Assembly (NCBI GenBank): GCA_963829545.1
Contig: CAWHIX010000014.1
Coordinates: 1-64,000, forward strand
Direction of reading: 5' to 3'
Length of the DNA: 64,000 bases
From: JAXGXJ01 sp963829545
GTDB lineage: Bacteria > Actinomycetota > Thermoleophilia > RBG-16-64-13
Of this stretch, positions 55,110 through 64,000 are shown piece by piece. The position numbers and the translations under genes were made by a program. The notes beneath the pieces were generated by a model that searched no databases, was not told the DNA's origin, and worked only from the letters and a program-made list of their open reading frames with translations. Within the stretch, counting starts at the first letter, position 1, and each line of letters starts with the position of its first letter.

Positions 55110-56048
55110 GTGACCGTCAGCCTTGGCATCGAGGGCCTTTCGGTCGGGCACTTCTCCGACCCGGTCGGGCGTACTGGCTGCACGGTCGTACTGAGTCCCC
55201 AGGGGGTGACGGCCTCCGTGGATATCCGCGGCGGAGCGCCGGGCACGCTCGATACCGACCTGCTGTCGCCGCTGGCTGCAGTGAGCGAGGTCCACGGAAT
55301 CCTCCTGACGGGCGGCAGTGCGCCGGGACTGCGGGCGGCCGCTGGACTCACGACTCTCCTCCGCGAGAACGCCTGCGGTTACCAGACAGCCTTCGCCCGC
55401 ATCCCTCTGGTGGCGGGCGCCGTCATCTACGACCTGGGCCTGGGCAGCCCCGACGCCTGTCCCAGCGCCGACGACGCCTATGAGGCGGCCCGCGGGGCGG
55501 GGACCGAGGTGGAAGAAGGGTCCGTGGGTGTGGGGACGGGGGCTACGGTCGGCAAGATACTCGGCCGCGGGGGGTTGATGAAGGGGGGCGTGGCTCTTTC
55601 CACGGTGTGCGTGGGCGGAGGGGTCACCGTCACCGCCCTCAGCGTCGTGAACGCGATGGGCGACGTTATCGACGAGCGGGGGGAGATCCTCGCCGGGGCC
55701 CGCGAGAACGGGGCTTTCGTCGATAGCCGGGCCCGCTTGCTGGAGATGAGCTCGGCTCCGGTCTTCGGCCAGATCGAGAACACCACCCTGTCGGTCGTGA
55801 TGACCGACGCTCGGCTCGACAAGGTGCAGTGCGCCATAGTGGCCCGCATGAGCCATGACGGGATGGCCCGGGCCATCAACCCCGTACACACCCCGGTCGA
55901 TGGCGACTGCGTGTTCGTGCTGGCTACCGGACGCCGGCCCTCCAACGTCTTTCAGATGGGGGCGGCGGCGGCCGAGGCGGTGGCGGCGAGCATCCGCAGG
56001 GCGGTACGGGTGGCCGAGGGGTGTCCCGGCGCGCCCTCGCTCAGGTGA
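55110..56048 (+). CDS. P1/S58-family peptidase (DmpA/NylC-like aminopeptidase)
   Basis: N-terminal nucleophile hydrolase that self-cleaves into two chains. GLSVGHFSDPVGRTGCTVVL opens the protein; ILLTGGSAPGLRAAAGL follows; GSVGVGTGATVGKILG is the central block. ENTTLSVVMTDARL marks the cleavage site, with the Thr after Asn as the likely nucleophile. Members act as L- or beta-aminopeptidases or amide hydrolases. GTG start, 28 bases after rho. 312 residues, intact. It is directly upstream of panC. Confidence 0.88.
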   Translation: MTVSLGIEGLSVGHFSDPVGRTGCTVVLSPQGVTASVDIRGGAPGTLDTDLLSPLAAVSEVHGILLTGGSAPGLRAAAGLTTLLRENACGYQTAFARIPLVAGAVIYDLGLGSPDACPSADDAYEAARGAGTEVEEGSVGVGTGATVGKILGRGGLMKGGVALSTVCVGGGVTVTALSVVNAMGDVIDERGEILAGARENGAFVDSRARLLEMSSAPVFGQIENTTLSVVMTDARLDKVQCAIVARMSHDGMARAINPVHTPVDGDCVFVLATGRRPSNVFQMGAAAAEAVAASIRRAVRVAEGCPGAPSLR

Positions 56049-56085
56049 TGCGGCGTTCCCGGAGGAGGCCGCGCCTGAGTGTTGC

Positions 56086-56928
56086 GTGCGTTCCACCATC
56101 GCCGAGCTTCACGCGACCCTTGCGGAGGTCCGGGCCCGGGACGCGGCGTCGGTCGGTCTCGTGCCTACCATGGGCGCCCTGCACGAAGGCCATCTCTCGC
56201 TCATTCGGCGGGCGCGCACGGAATGCGGCTTCGTCGTGGTCTCCATCTTCGTCAATCCCACGCAGTTCGGTCCTCGAGAGGACTTCGCCCGGTACCCGCG
56301 GGACCTCGAGCGAGATCTGGCCCTGGCCGCGGACGCCGGGGCCGACCTGGTGTTCGCTCCCACGGACGCTGCGATGTACCTGCCCGGGCATTCCACCTGG
56401 GTGGACGTGGAGGGGCTGAGCGAAGGCCTGTGTGGAGCCTCGCGGCCGGGGCACTTTCGGGGGGTGTGCACGGTGGTCGCGAAACTGCTGAACCTCTGCC
56501 GTCCAGACCGGGCCTACTTCGGGCAGAAGGACGCTCAGCAAGTAGCGGTCATCAGACGCATGGTCCGCGACCTCAACATGGGTGTGGACATCGTGAGCTG
56601 CGCGATCGTCCGGGAGGCGGACGGACTGGCCATGAGTTCGCGCAACGTCTACCTGAGTGCGGAGCAGAGGGCCCAGGCTCCTCTGCTTTGGCAGTCGCTG
56701 CGCGCGGCCGAGGAACTGATCGCGAAGGGCGAGCGAGACGCCGCCGTCATCGAGAGCACCGTTCGCTCCGTGCTGGCGGCCGCCGACCTAGGCGAAGTCG
56801 AGTACATAGCGGTGGTGAACGCGGAAGATCTCCATCCATTGGAGACCATCGCCGGGGAGAGCCTTATCGCCGTAGCCCTGCGGTTCGGCAAGACGCGGCT
56901 GATCGATAACACGCTCGTGCGCGACTGA
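56086..56928 (+). CDS. panC: Pantothenate synthetase
   Basis: Joins pantoate and beta-alanine with ATP. VGLVPTMGALHEGHLSLIRR holds the HIGH-like motif (HEGH). IFVNPTQFGPREDFARYPRD, the KMSKS-like AMSSRNVYLS (in GLAMSSRNVYL) and AYFGQKDAQQVAVIRRMVRD complete the pattern. The GTG at 56086 is the only sensible start before STIAELHATL; GGAGGAGG lies 18 bases upstream, which is far. 280 residues, intact. panB and panD are not in the window. Confidence 0.95.
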   Translation: MRSTIAELHATLAEVRARDAASVGLVPTMGALHEGHLSLIRRARTECGFVVVSIFVNPTQFGPREDFARYPRDLERDLALAADAGADLVFAPTDAAMYLPGHSTWVDVEGLSEGLCGASRPGHFRGVCTVVAKLLNLCRPDRAYFGQKDAQQVAVIRRMVRDLNMGVDIVSCAIVREADGLAMSSRNVYLSAEQRAQAPLLWQSLRAAEELIAKGERDAAVIESTVRSVLAAADLGEVEYIAVVNAEDLHPLETIAGESLIAVALRFGKTRLIDNTLVRD

Positions 56929-57018
56929 GGGCCGGCGCGGGTCCCCTTGGCCTCGCACGCGGCCCCGGCGGGCGTGCGGTGATGTTTAGAGATCTGCAGC
57001 GTTGGGAAGTACACTACT

Positions 57019-57100
57019 GAGTCCCGAGAGATTGAAGTTACCTCCAAGGGCGGCACGCGAAAGCGAGCAGCACTAAGGTAATCAAAGTCACTCGGGGCTC
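57019..57100. repeat. Dispersed repeat, copy C (short)
   Basis: Ends GAGTCCCGAGAG (57019-57030) and CACTCGGGGCTC (57089-57100) match copies A and B; the middle is shorter. It also shares ATGTTTAG-type sequence with A just outside the left end (near 56982 and 11053). It lies between convergent panC and the methyltransferase, and AAAGCGAGC/GCTCGCTT within it may serve as terminator. Confidence 0.55.
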
Positions 57101-57105
57101 GCTTC

Positions 57106-57744
57106 TTATTCCGATCTCGTGCGGAGAGCGATCGGTGGCCGGGACATCGAGGCTTGGCGGCGAGTGCCTACGTCCGGGTGCCGATGAAGCGGTAGTTGAC
57201 CCCCTTCTGCGCGGGCGACGTGGCCCTTTATGCCGTGGGCTTCCATGAGGGCCCGCAGCTGCTGGGGTCGCAGGAAGGCGGCCGGCTCGCCCAAGAGGCG
57301 CTCCAGCCCGGCGGCGACGCGCATGGCTCCTGTGGGCTCCAACTCCAGTATCAGGACACCACCTCCGGGACGCACCACCCGGGCCATCTCTCCCGCGACA
57401 GCAGACTGGTCGGCGAAGTGATGAAAGGCGTCGGAGCAGAGCAGGGCGTCGAAGTGGGCCGTGGGGAAGGGCAGGTGCTCGGCCGAGACCTTGCTCACGC
57501 TCACCCGGGGGCGTGCATCCACGCGCGCGAGCATCTCTCCGGTAGCGTCGGCCACGATCAGTTCGGCATCGAGCACCGCTGCGATGCCGGCGCCCAGGTC
57601 CCCCGTACCGCCCCCCAGGTCGAGCAGCCGGCCGCCAGAGGGTACGAATGGTCGCAGCAGCCCGGCGAGATCGCCGAAGTCGGCAGCCGACCAACGGCGG
57701 GATGCCAATTTGAAAAGCGGCGCTGTCCAGCGGAAGAACGACAT
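57106..57744 (-). CDS. Class I SAM-dependent methyltransferase (UbiE-like)
   Basis: SAM-binding motif I is LLDLGGGTGDLGAGIAA; motif II ADATGEMLARV; motif post-II LPFPTAHFDALLCSDAFHHF; motif III VVRPGGGVLILEL. The type 11/UbiE class methylates small molecules such as quinones or lipids. An extra G in a run near 57198 shifts the C-terminus; corrected, the protein would end VNYRFIGTRT at a TAG near 57168. The substrate is unknown. 31 bases separate it from the HPS-RraA gene upstream on the same strand. Confidence 0.82.
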   Translation of the reverse strand: MSFFRWTAPLFKLASRRWSAADFGDLAGLLRPFVPSGGRLLDLGGGTGDLGAGIAAVLDAELIVADATGEMLARVDARPRVSVSKVSAEHLPFPTAHFDALLCSDAFHHFADQSAVAGEMARVVRPGGGVLILELEPTGAMRVAAGLERLLGEPAAFLRPQQLRALMEAHGIKGHVARAEGGQLPLHRHPDVGTRRQASMSRPPIALRTRSE

Positions 57745-57775
57745 TACAACGATCGTCGGCTCGGCCGGCCGCCTA

Positions 57776-59062
57776 TCAGCGCTTTTCCCAACGGGTGAGA
57801 TAGCCCACTTGGCTCAGCGTGCTTCCGTCCCTGATCTCCTTACGCAAACGGTTCTCCTTCTCGAGCACGTCCATGGCGCGGTTCGTGTATTCCACGGCTT
57901 TTTCCTTGGGGATCACGCAGACCCCGTCGTCGTCCCCGATGATCCAGTCGCCGGGCGACACGCGTACGCCGGCGATGCGGATGGGCACTCCGATCTCGCC
58001 GAAGCCCTTGGGCTCCCCGGCGGTGGGGGTGACGAGGCTGCAGAAGAGCGGGAAGCCCAACTCGCGGATATCGCCGCTGTCGCGCGCGCCCCCGTAGATG
58101 ACCACACCGGCGACGCCCCGTTGGATGGCGGAGTTGGTGGCCAGTTCCCCCCAAACGGCGGGAGGCACGCCCCCGGCGTCGATGACGAGCACGTCGCCCG
58201 GCTGCGCCTGGTCGATGGCTTCCACCGGCTTGCACCAGTCCCCGGGATAGGTGCGCACGGGGAGGGCAGGCCCCACCAATTTGGCGCCCGGCGTGAGCGA
58301 GCGGAGGCCGGGGATGTCGCCTGTGCGATGGAGGGCGTCGGACACGTTGGCAGCGGAAACGCGGGCGAGTATGTCCCGGATGTCGGGCCCTGTGGCCCGG
58401 ACGAAGAACTCCGACTCGACAGGCTTCAGCGTCTCCATGGCTTGCTTGATGGCGCGCGTGGCCGCCGTGGCGTCGGCGGCTTTGGTGATGGCGCCGCCCA
58501 CGATGACGATGGAGGCACCGGCCTCGATGGCCAGCGGAGCCGTCTCCGAGTTTATGCCCCCGGCCACGGCGACGGGGATGGAGACCGCCTGGGCCACCTC
58601 CCGGAGCGTGTCAAAGGGCGTCTTGCCCTCCATCTGCTCGTCGATAGCCACGTGGATGCCGATGTAGTCGGCGCCCATGGCCTCAGCGGCCACCGCTCGG
58701 GCCACCACGTCCTCCACCTGGATCATGTCCACGATGATCTGGGCGCCGTAGTTCTGCGCGGCCTCCACGCACTCGCGGATGGTGGCGTCGGAGGCGGCCC
58801 CCAGGACGCCCACCACGCGCGCGCCGGCCTTGGCCGCGAACTCGACCTCGGCGCGGCCCGCGTCCATGGTCTTCATGTCGGCGACGAGGGTCAACTCGGG
58901 CCAGCGGCTCTTGAGCTCGCGCAGCGCCTGCAGGCCCTCGCTCTTGATCAGCGGCGTCCCGGCCTCCAGCCAGTCGGCACCGCCGGCGACGGCCTCCTCG
59001 GCCACCTGCAGGGCGCGAGGGAGGTCGACAAAGTCAAGAGCCAATTGCAGGACCGGTTTCAT
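57776..59062 (-). CDS. 3-hexulose-6-phosphate synthase fused to an RraA-like domain
   Basis: Residues 1-210 are an orotidine-decarboxylase-superfamily HPS: MKPVLQLALDFVDLPRALQ, GADWLEAGTPLIKSEG, LVADMKTMDAG (the catalytic D-x-K-T-x-D), GADYIGIHVAIDEQ and VAVAGGINSETAPLAI. Residues 225-420 are an RraA/HMG-aldolase-like domain with GDVLVIDAGGVPPAVWGELA and the substrate motif GVAGVVIYGGARD. The same two-domain protein is annotated in archaea. HPS either fixes formaldehyde onto ribulose-5-phosphate or, in reverse, makes ribulose-5-phosphate from hexulose. No PHI isomerase gene is in the window. Start chosen for GGGAGGAACT. 428 residues, intact. Confidence 0.9.
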   Translation of the reverse strand: MKPVLQLALDFVDLPRALQVAEEAVAGGADWLEAGTPLIKSEGLQALRELKSRWPELTLVADMKTMDAGRAEVEFAAKAGARVVGVLGAASDATIRECVEAAQNYGAQIIVDMIQVEDVVARAVAAEAMGADYIGIHVAIDEQMEGKTPFDTLREVAQAVSIPVAVAGGINSETAPLAIEAGASIVIVGGAITKAADATAATRAIKQAMETLKPVESEFFVRATGPDIRDILARVSAANVSDALHRTGDIPGLRSLTPGAKLVGPALPVRTYPGDWCKPVEAIDQAQPGDVLVIDAGGVPPAVWGELATNSAIQRGVAGVVIYGGARDSGDIRELGFPLFCSLVTPTAGEPKGFGEIGVPIRIAGVRVSPGDWIIGDDDGVCVIPKEKAVEYTNRAMDVLEKENRLRKEIRDGSTLSQVGYLTRWEKR

Positions 59063-59526
59063 AGTTCCTCCCCACTGCCCAGGCCGGCGAACTGCACGAC
59101 GACGGTGCGCTGCCGGGGCCTGTTGTCGAAGCACACGAAGCAGATCTCCTGCCATCTCCCCAAGCACAGGGAGCCATCTTCGAAGGGCACCACCAGGGAG
59201 GGACCGAGCAGTCCCGCTCTGATGTGGGCATGGCCGTTGAGGTCGGGATGGGTGACGTTGTGCTGATAGGGATGGTCGACCGGCGCCACGCGGTCGAAGA
59301 GGTCCTGAAAGTCCCGCACCACGCCCGGCTCGAACTCCAGGGTGGTCAGGGCCCCGGTCGCCCCGGGCACGAACACGGTGGCGGTACCCGCCCGGAGCCC
59401 GCTCTCCGTGAGGAGCCGGCGGATGTCGGCGGTGAGGTTGATTATGTCGGCGTCACCGCCCGAGTCGAAGTGGATACGTTCGGTGAGGACGGTGAAGCCG
59501 TTGTTGCTCGTTAGCGCCGATGCCAT
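59059..59526 (-). CDS. YjbQ/UPF0047 family protein
   Basis: 155 residues. VFVPGATGALTTLEFEPGVV, HPYQHNVTHPDLNGHAHIRA and LCLGRWQEICFVCFDNRPRQ are the family blocks; NGHAHI and the terminal GRWQ/D-x-RPR are invariant. Members show weak thiamine-phosphate synthase activity, but the true role is unsettled. Stop overlaps the HPS-RraA start, so they are cotranslated, a pairing that suggests a shared metabolic context. Intact. Confidence 0.9.
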   Translation of the reverse strand: MASALTSNNGFTVLTERIHFDSGGDADIINLTADIRRLLTESGLRAGTATVFVPGATGALTTLEFEPGVVRDFQDLFDRVAPVDHPYQHNVTHPDLNGHAHIRAGLLGPSLVVPFEDGSLCLGRWQEICFVCFDNRPRQRTVVVQFAGLGSGEEL

Positions 59527-59544
59527 GCGTCGACCTCCGGGTCG

Positions 59545-60425
59545 TCAGTGGCCCAGTAGGTGGGCCAGCCTTGTGATCACTTCTGAATGTACTTCTCCGC
59601 GGGCGCGGACGAGGTCGAGAGTCTGTATGCCGAGCTGCTGGTACAGCGGAAGCAGATGGGGAGCATGATCGTGGAGCGCGTCCAGATGGGCGGAGACGGT
59701 GCTCTCGTCCCCGCGGCTCAGAGGGCCGGTCAGGGCTGCGGCCGGCCCCTGGGCGCGGACGTTCTCCAGCGCCGCCTGCGCCAGAGGGAGGAAGAGGGAG
59801 AGCGCCTCCTCGCGTGGCATCCCGGAAAGGACGAACAGGGTACTCGCACAATGCTCGAGTGTCACCAGGTAGTTGGAAGCCACTGTCGCCGCGGCGTGAT
59901 AGAGGCCTCTGCGATCGTCAGGGAGAAGGAAGGGACGCGCTCCCAGACCTCTCGCCATGGCGAAACCTTCGTCGCGGGATTCGGGGCCGACCGCCCCGGG
60001 TGACGGCGTGACGGCCACGGCCGAGCCTGCGAAACGCCTGCTGCCGCCGATGGGCTCGCTGAACGTCTGCAGGGGATGGAAGGCCAACGTCGCCGCCCCC
60101 TTCCGCTCACAGTCTGCGAGCACCGACACGGAGGTGGCGCCGCTGGTGTGCATCACGAAGGCGGATGCAGGGGGGGAGCAGGAGTCGCGCCAACTCGGCG
60201 GCGAGGTCGGAAGGACGCCGTCGGGCACGGCCAGGATGTAGTGGGTCGGGCGGGTAGCGATCAGTTCGTCGAGGCCGAGGGCCGGCTGCATCCGCAGCAC
60301 GCCCTCGGCCCGAGCCCGGCCTGCATCGGTGGCGCAGACGAAGCCGGTAAGCTCGGCCCCCGCTTCGCGCAGGGCGAGCGCGAGGGAGCTCCCAGGCGTC
60401 CGGCCCCGATGAGGGCGAAACGCAT
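59545..60425 (-). CDS. DUF2520 Rossmann-type dehydrogenase, frameshifted
   Basis: Starts MRFALIGAGRLG, an NAD(P)-binding fingerprint; one indel near 60385 must be corrected to read SSLALALREAGAELTGFVCA. A middle block gives VMHTSGATSVSVLADCERKG with FHPLQTF (the DUF2520 hallmark, HPLQTF), and a helical C-terminal domain (VASNYLVTLEHCASTLF) follows. A pair of compensating indels lies near 60200. The family resembles ketopantoate reductase and pyrroline carboxylate reductase. Members often sit with panC/panD; here panC is about 2.6 kb away on the other strand, so pantoate synthesis is possible. About 293 residues. Confidence 0.8.
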
Positions 60426-60724
60426 GTGTGCCAGGATAGGTCGGTCAGACCGGCCGGAGGGCCGGGAAGCGGAAGGCCTGCTTCGTGTAGGCGCAGTAGC
60501 GATGGAAGACCCTGCCTGTTCCAGTTCTGCCTGCAGATACCAGACGTGGCTCGGTTACCGATCGGGCCGCCGAGGACCAGGTATCCGACCCGGCCTAGGC
60601 TCCGCCTCCAAGAGTAAGCGGTCCGTCGGCCGTCGGTCGGCCTATACGGTCCGCACACGGCGTGGGTAGGATAGCAGTCGCCGCCCCGGGTCGCAACGGC
60701 AGGTCATCTGCTACCCTTGGCGCC
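60426..60724. other. Divergent intergenic region without visible genes
   Basis: About 300 bases separate the DUF2520 gene from the uracil-DNA glycosylase gene. No convincing ORF, RNA or strong hairpin is seen. A TAGGAT hexamer at 60667-60672 could be a -10 box for the glycosylase gene. Confidence 0.3.
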
Positions 60725-61471
60725 ATGACTGAGGAGCGTACACCTCCACCGGCAGACGCAGCGGCAGCCCTTCGCCTGGCAGAGGAGTCGGCAAGAGAGT
60801 GCCACCGCTGCGGTCTCCGCGACGGCTGCACCCAGGTCGTGTTCGGAGTGGGCAGCCCCGAAGCCAAGCTCATGTTCGTGGGAGAGGCACCCGGCTTCCA
60901 TGAGGACCGCCAAGGCGAGCCCTTCGTCGGCCAGGCGGGGAAGCTCCTGAACACCCTTCTGGGACAGATCGGGCTCACGCGGGCCGACGTGTACATCGCC
61001 AACGTGGTCAAGTGCCGGCCCCCGGAGAACCGCGACCCGGCGCCTGAGGAGATCGAGACCTGCAGCCCCCACCTCATGCAGCAGATAGCCATCATCCGCC
61101 CGGCGGTCATCTGTACCCTCGGTCGTTTCGCGGCCAAGCTTGTTACCGGCACCGAGCTCAGCATGACCAGCATCCACGGCAAGGCCAAGCCCATGAACCT
61201 GGCCGGTGTGGACCTGGTCGCGTTCCCGGTGTTCCATCCCGCGGCGGCTCTTTACGCGCCCGCCAACCGAGTGGTCCTCGAGGAAGACTTCGCCAAGCTG
61301 CAGCGTCTCTTGGAGAGAGGTCTGCCCGGCAGTGGCGGTGCAGCGGCCGGCCGGGAAGAGGACGACGAAGAGGAAGGTTGTGTCTCTTCCTCCACGCATC
61401 TGGAGACCTCGACTCCGTCGGCGGCGAGGCCCTCTTCGCCCCCGACCGGCGAGCAGTTGCCCCTGTGGTAG
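60725..61471 (+). CDS. Family-4 uracil-DNA glycosylase with a clamp-binding-like tail
   Basis: Removes uracil from DNA; family 4/5 enzymes carry a [4Fe-4S] cluster. Motif 1 is GEAPGFHEDRQGEPFVGQAG; NVVKCRPPENRDP follows; motif 3 FPVFHPAAALYAP carries the active-site His. Cluster cysteines are in ECHRCGL, VKCRPP and a fourth in ETCSPH. The ATG at 60725 starts MTEERTPPP. After residue 200 an acidic disordered tail ends in QLPLW, close to the beta-clamp-binding consensus. The stop overlaps the tsaE GTG. 248 residues, intact. Confidence 0.93.
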   Translation: MTEERTPPPADAAAALRLAEESARECHRCGLRDGCTQVVFGVGSPEAKLMFVGEAPGFHEDRQGEPFVGQAGKLLNTLLGQIGLTRADVYIANVVKCRPPENRDPAPEEIETCSPHLMQQIAIIRPAVICTLGRFAAKLVTGTELSMTSIHGKAKPMNLAGVDLVAFPVFHPAAALYAPANRVVLEEDFAKLQRLLERGLPGSGGAAAGREEDDEEEGCVSSSTHLETSTPSAARPSSPPTGEQLPLW

Positions 61472-61950
61472 CCGGCGGGCACGTTGTCCTACGCGAGGCG
61501 GGTGTGGGGATCAAGCGCTTGGAGCAGATCGGGAGGACCCTCGCCCGGGCGCTGCGTGCCGGCGACCTCGTCCTCCTTTACGGACCACTTGGAGCCGGTA
61601 AGACGACCCTGGTCCGGGTGGTGGCCAAAGCCCTGCATGTCTCCGACCCGGTCAGGAGCCCCTCCTTCACGATCGCCAACATCTATTCAGGCTCGCCTGT
61701 CGTGCAGCATCTCGACCTCTATCGTTTGGACGAGATCGGCGATGACGATGCTCTGGCCCTGGAAGAGTATGTGCGTGACGACGCCGTCACCTTGGTGGAG
61801 TGGCCCGAGGCGGGGCTGGAGAGGCTGGGAGCGCCCGCTTGGACCGTCCGTATGGACCACGAGAGTCTTCACTTCCGCTCCATAGAGATCGTGGCTGCGG
61901 ACGACTCGGTAGCGGAGCGGTGGCGTAGTGCGGAGGGGCCGAGTGGGTGA
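61465..61950 (+). CDS. tsaE: tRNA t6A synthesis ATPase TsaE
   Basis: Essential partner of TsaB and TsaD in N6-threonylcarbamoyladenosine synthesis. Walker A GPLGAGKTT, SPSFTIANIY and the LDLYRL and LVEWPEAG motifs are all present. The GTG at 61465, overlapping the glycosylase stop, gives 161 residues, the usual size; no strong ribosome site is seen, consistent with translational coupling. The 3' end overlaps tsaB. Confidence 0.94.
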   Translation: MVAGGHVVLREAGVGIKRLEQIGRTLARALRAGDLVLLYGPLGAGKTTLVRVVAKALHVSDPVRSPSFTIANIYSGSPVVQHLDLYRLDEIGDDDALALEEYVRDDAVTLVEWPEAGLERLGAPAWTVRMDHESLHFRSIEIVAADDSVAERWRSAEGPSG

Positions 61951-62846
61951 TCGGCTGATCCTCGCTCTCGACGGGTCGACCCAAACGTGCACCGCTGCGC
62001 TGCTGGCACCGTGCGCCCGGTCGCAGGACGGCTGGGAGGTCGTAGCCGGCGGAGGCGACAGCAAAGGCCGCTCTCAGGCTCAAGTACTGCTGCAACTCAT
62101 CGACGACATGCTGCGTGAGGTAGGCGGACGTCCCTGCGACCTGGGGGCGATCATCGCCGGCACCGGACCGGGCACCTTCACGGGGGTCCGCATCACGGTC
62201 GCCACCGCTCGGGCTCTGGCACTTGCACTCCACGTGCCGGTGGTGGGCATCAGTACACTCGCCGCGCTGGCTGCGGAGGCCGCCTCCGAGGGGTGAGGCG
62301 TCGGTGTCCGACGAGGCGGCCGTCTCCGACGAGGCGCGGGCCGATATCTTGGTGCCCGTGATCGATGCCCGCCGCGGCCAGGTCTTCTACTGCGTCTACA
62401 AACGGGGGGAGCAGCGCGGGCGCCGCGAGCTTCTGGGAACGCTTGGAAGATCACGGCGTGTGCGACCGTGAGACGCTCCCCGCGGTGGTGCGGAGCCTGG
62501 GGGGCGGTGCGGGCGAGGCCCTTGTGGTGGGGGAGGCGAGTGTCCTGCCTGCAGAAACGGGGGGTGAGGTCCGCGGGCTGCGCCTGCTGCCCATGACGGT
62601 GGGGGCGGAGTGGCTGCTCCGAGGCCAGGAGAGTCTGGTCGAGCCGGGGCTCCTGCCGGCGGGGACTCGCCTGCAGGCGTACCTCGGAGGAGTGCTGCGC
62701 GGAGCCGACGTCGCGGCCGGTCTCGACGGCGCCGAAGACGTAGCGCCCGGAGAGGTGGGGTCCCCGGAATCGGTGAGACCTATCTACGTGCGGGCCCCCG
62801 ACGCCGACGTGCACATAACCAAGATGCGCGATCCCTGGAGCGGACG

Positions 62847-62850
<4 letters not shown>
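61943..62850 (+). CDS. tsaB: tRNA t6A synthesis protein TsaB, frameshifted
   Basis: ASKHA-fold scaffold of the TsaBDE complex. GTG with CGGAGGGG upstream. LILALDGSTQTCTAALL, GGRPCDLGAIIAGTGPGTFT with GVRITVATARALA, and a shifted VPVIDARRGQVFYCVYKRG match TsaB. Indels near 62292 and 62420 break the frame; the last frame ends at 62850, overlapping the rimI-tsaD ATG. Because TsaB is essential in most bacteria, these breaks are probably sequence errors. Confidence 0.92.

Positions 62851-64000
<1,150 letters not shown>

Overview
The window is GC-rich, densely coding DNA that looks like the chromosome of a deep-branching actinobacterium. The order argS - lysA - hom - thrC - rho is the classic actinobacterial arrangement, here stretched by insertions. 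Overlapping ATGA/GTGA junctions and GTG/TTG starts are common. No insertion sequence, phage, plasmid or CRISPR signal was seen. An anaerobe-type hybrid-cluster protein with an Fnr-like regulator suggests microaerobic or anaerobic life. Several genes (pcrB, cyclic 2,3-diphosphoglycerate synthetase, 2-phosphoglycerate kinase, a hexulose-phosphate synthase fused to an RraA-like domain) belong to families best known from archaea or Firmicutes.

Layout. 1-429 is the tail of an unknown protein. 650-9841 is a catabolic island: HyuA/HyuB hydantoinase-oxoprolinase subunits, RidA, an odd metallo-beta-lactamase-fold protein and a three-subunit molybdenum hydroxylase. It is followed by an unknown gene and a degenerate DisA/DAC-like protein. 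11-16 kb holds a KaiC-like ATPase, a PRC-barrel protein, a hexapeptide acyltransferase, DUF1405, PcrB and serine acetyltransferase. 16.4-20.6 kb is sbcDC. 20.6-25.6 kb has a hydrolase, a DUF4145 protein, a COQ7-like diiron protein with a desulforedoxin-like partner, a MATE-type exporter and hisG. 25.7-28.2 kb is hcp with its divergent regulator, and 28.3-30.9 kb a Zn/Mn ABC importer. 31-38.6 kb is an acetate locus: a giant PHP/Cache/PAS/CBS/DUF294 protein, a SatP-RsbRD fusion, ActP and DUF485.

38.8-45.7 kb carries rlmH, a K+ channel, argS, mutM, tRNA-Gly(CCC), a CsoR/CstR-type repressor, a hydrolase, hpt and a small nuclease-like protein. 45.8-49.5 kb is lysA-hom-thrC. 49.6-53.7 kb is a striking operon: metallophosphoesterase, cyclic 2,3-DPG synthetase, 2-phosphoglycerate kinase and class II fructose-1,6-bisphosphatase. 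53.8-56.9 kb has rho, an S58 peptidase and panC. 57.1-60.4 kb (minus strand) has a methyltransferase, HPS-RraA, YjbQ and a DUF2520 dehydrogenase. 60.7-64.0 kb has a family-4 uracil-DNA glycosylase and the t6A genes tsaE, tsaB and a rimI-tsaD fusion that runs off the window.

Two cautions. About twenty otherwise well-conserved genes, including essential ones (argS, hom, tsaB, tsaD), contain single-base frameshifts, densest at 0.65-6 kb and 47.4-49.2 kb. These look like sequencing or assembly indels rather than gene decay, so coordinates of such genes span the reconstructed gene and not one clean ORF. All functional calls come from reading motifs by eye; no database search was run.
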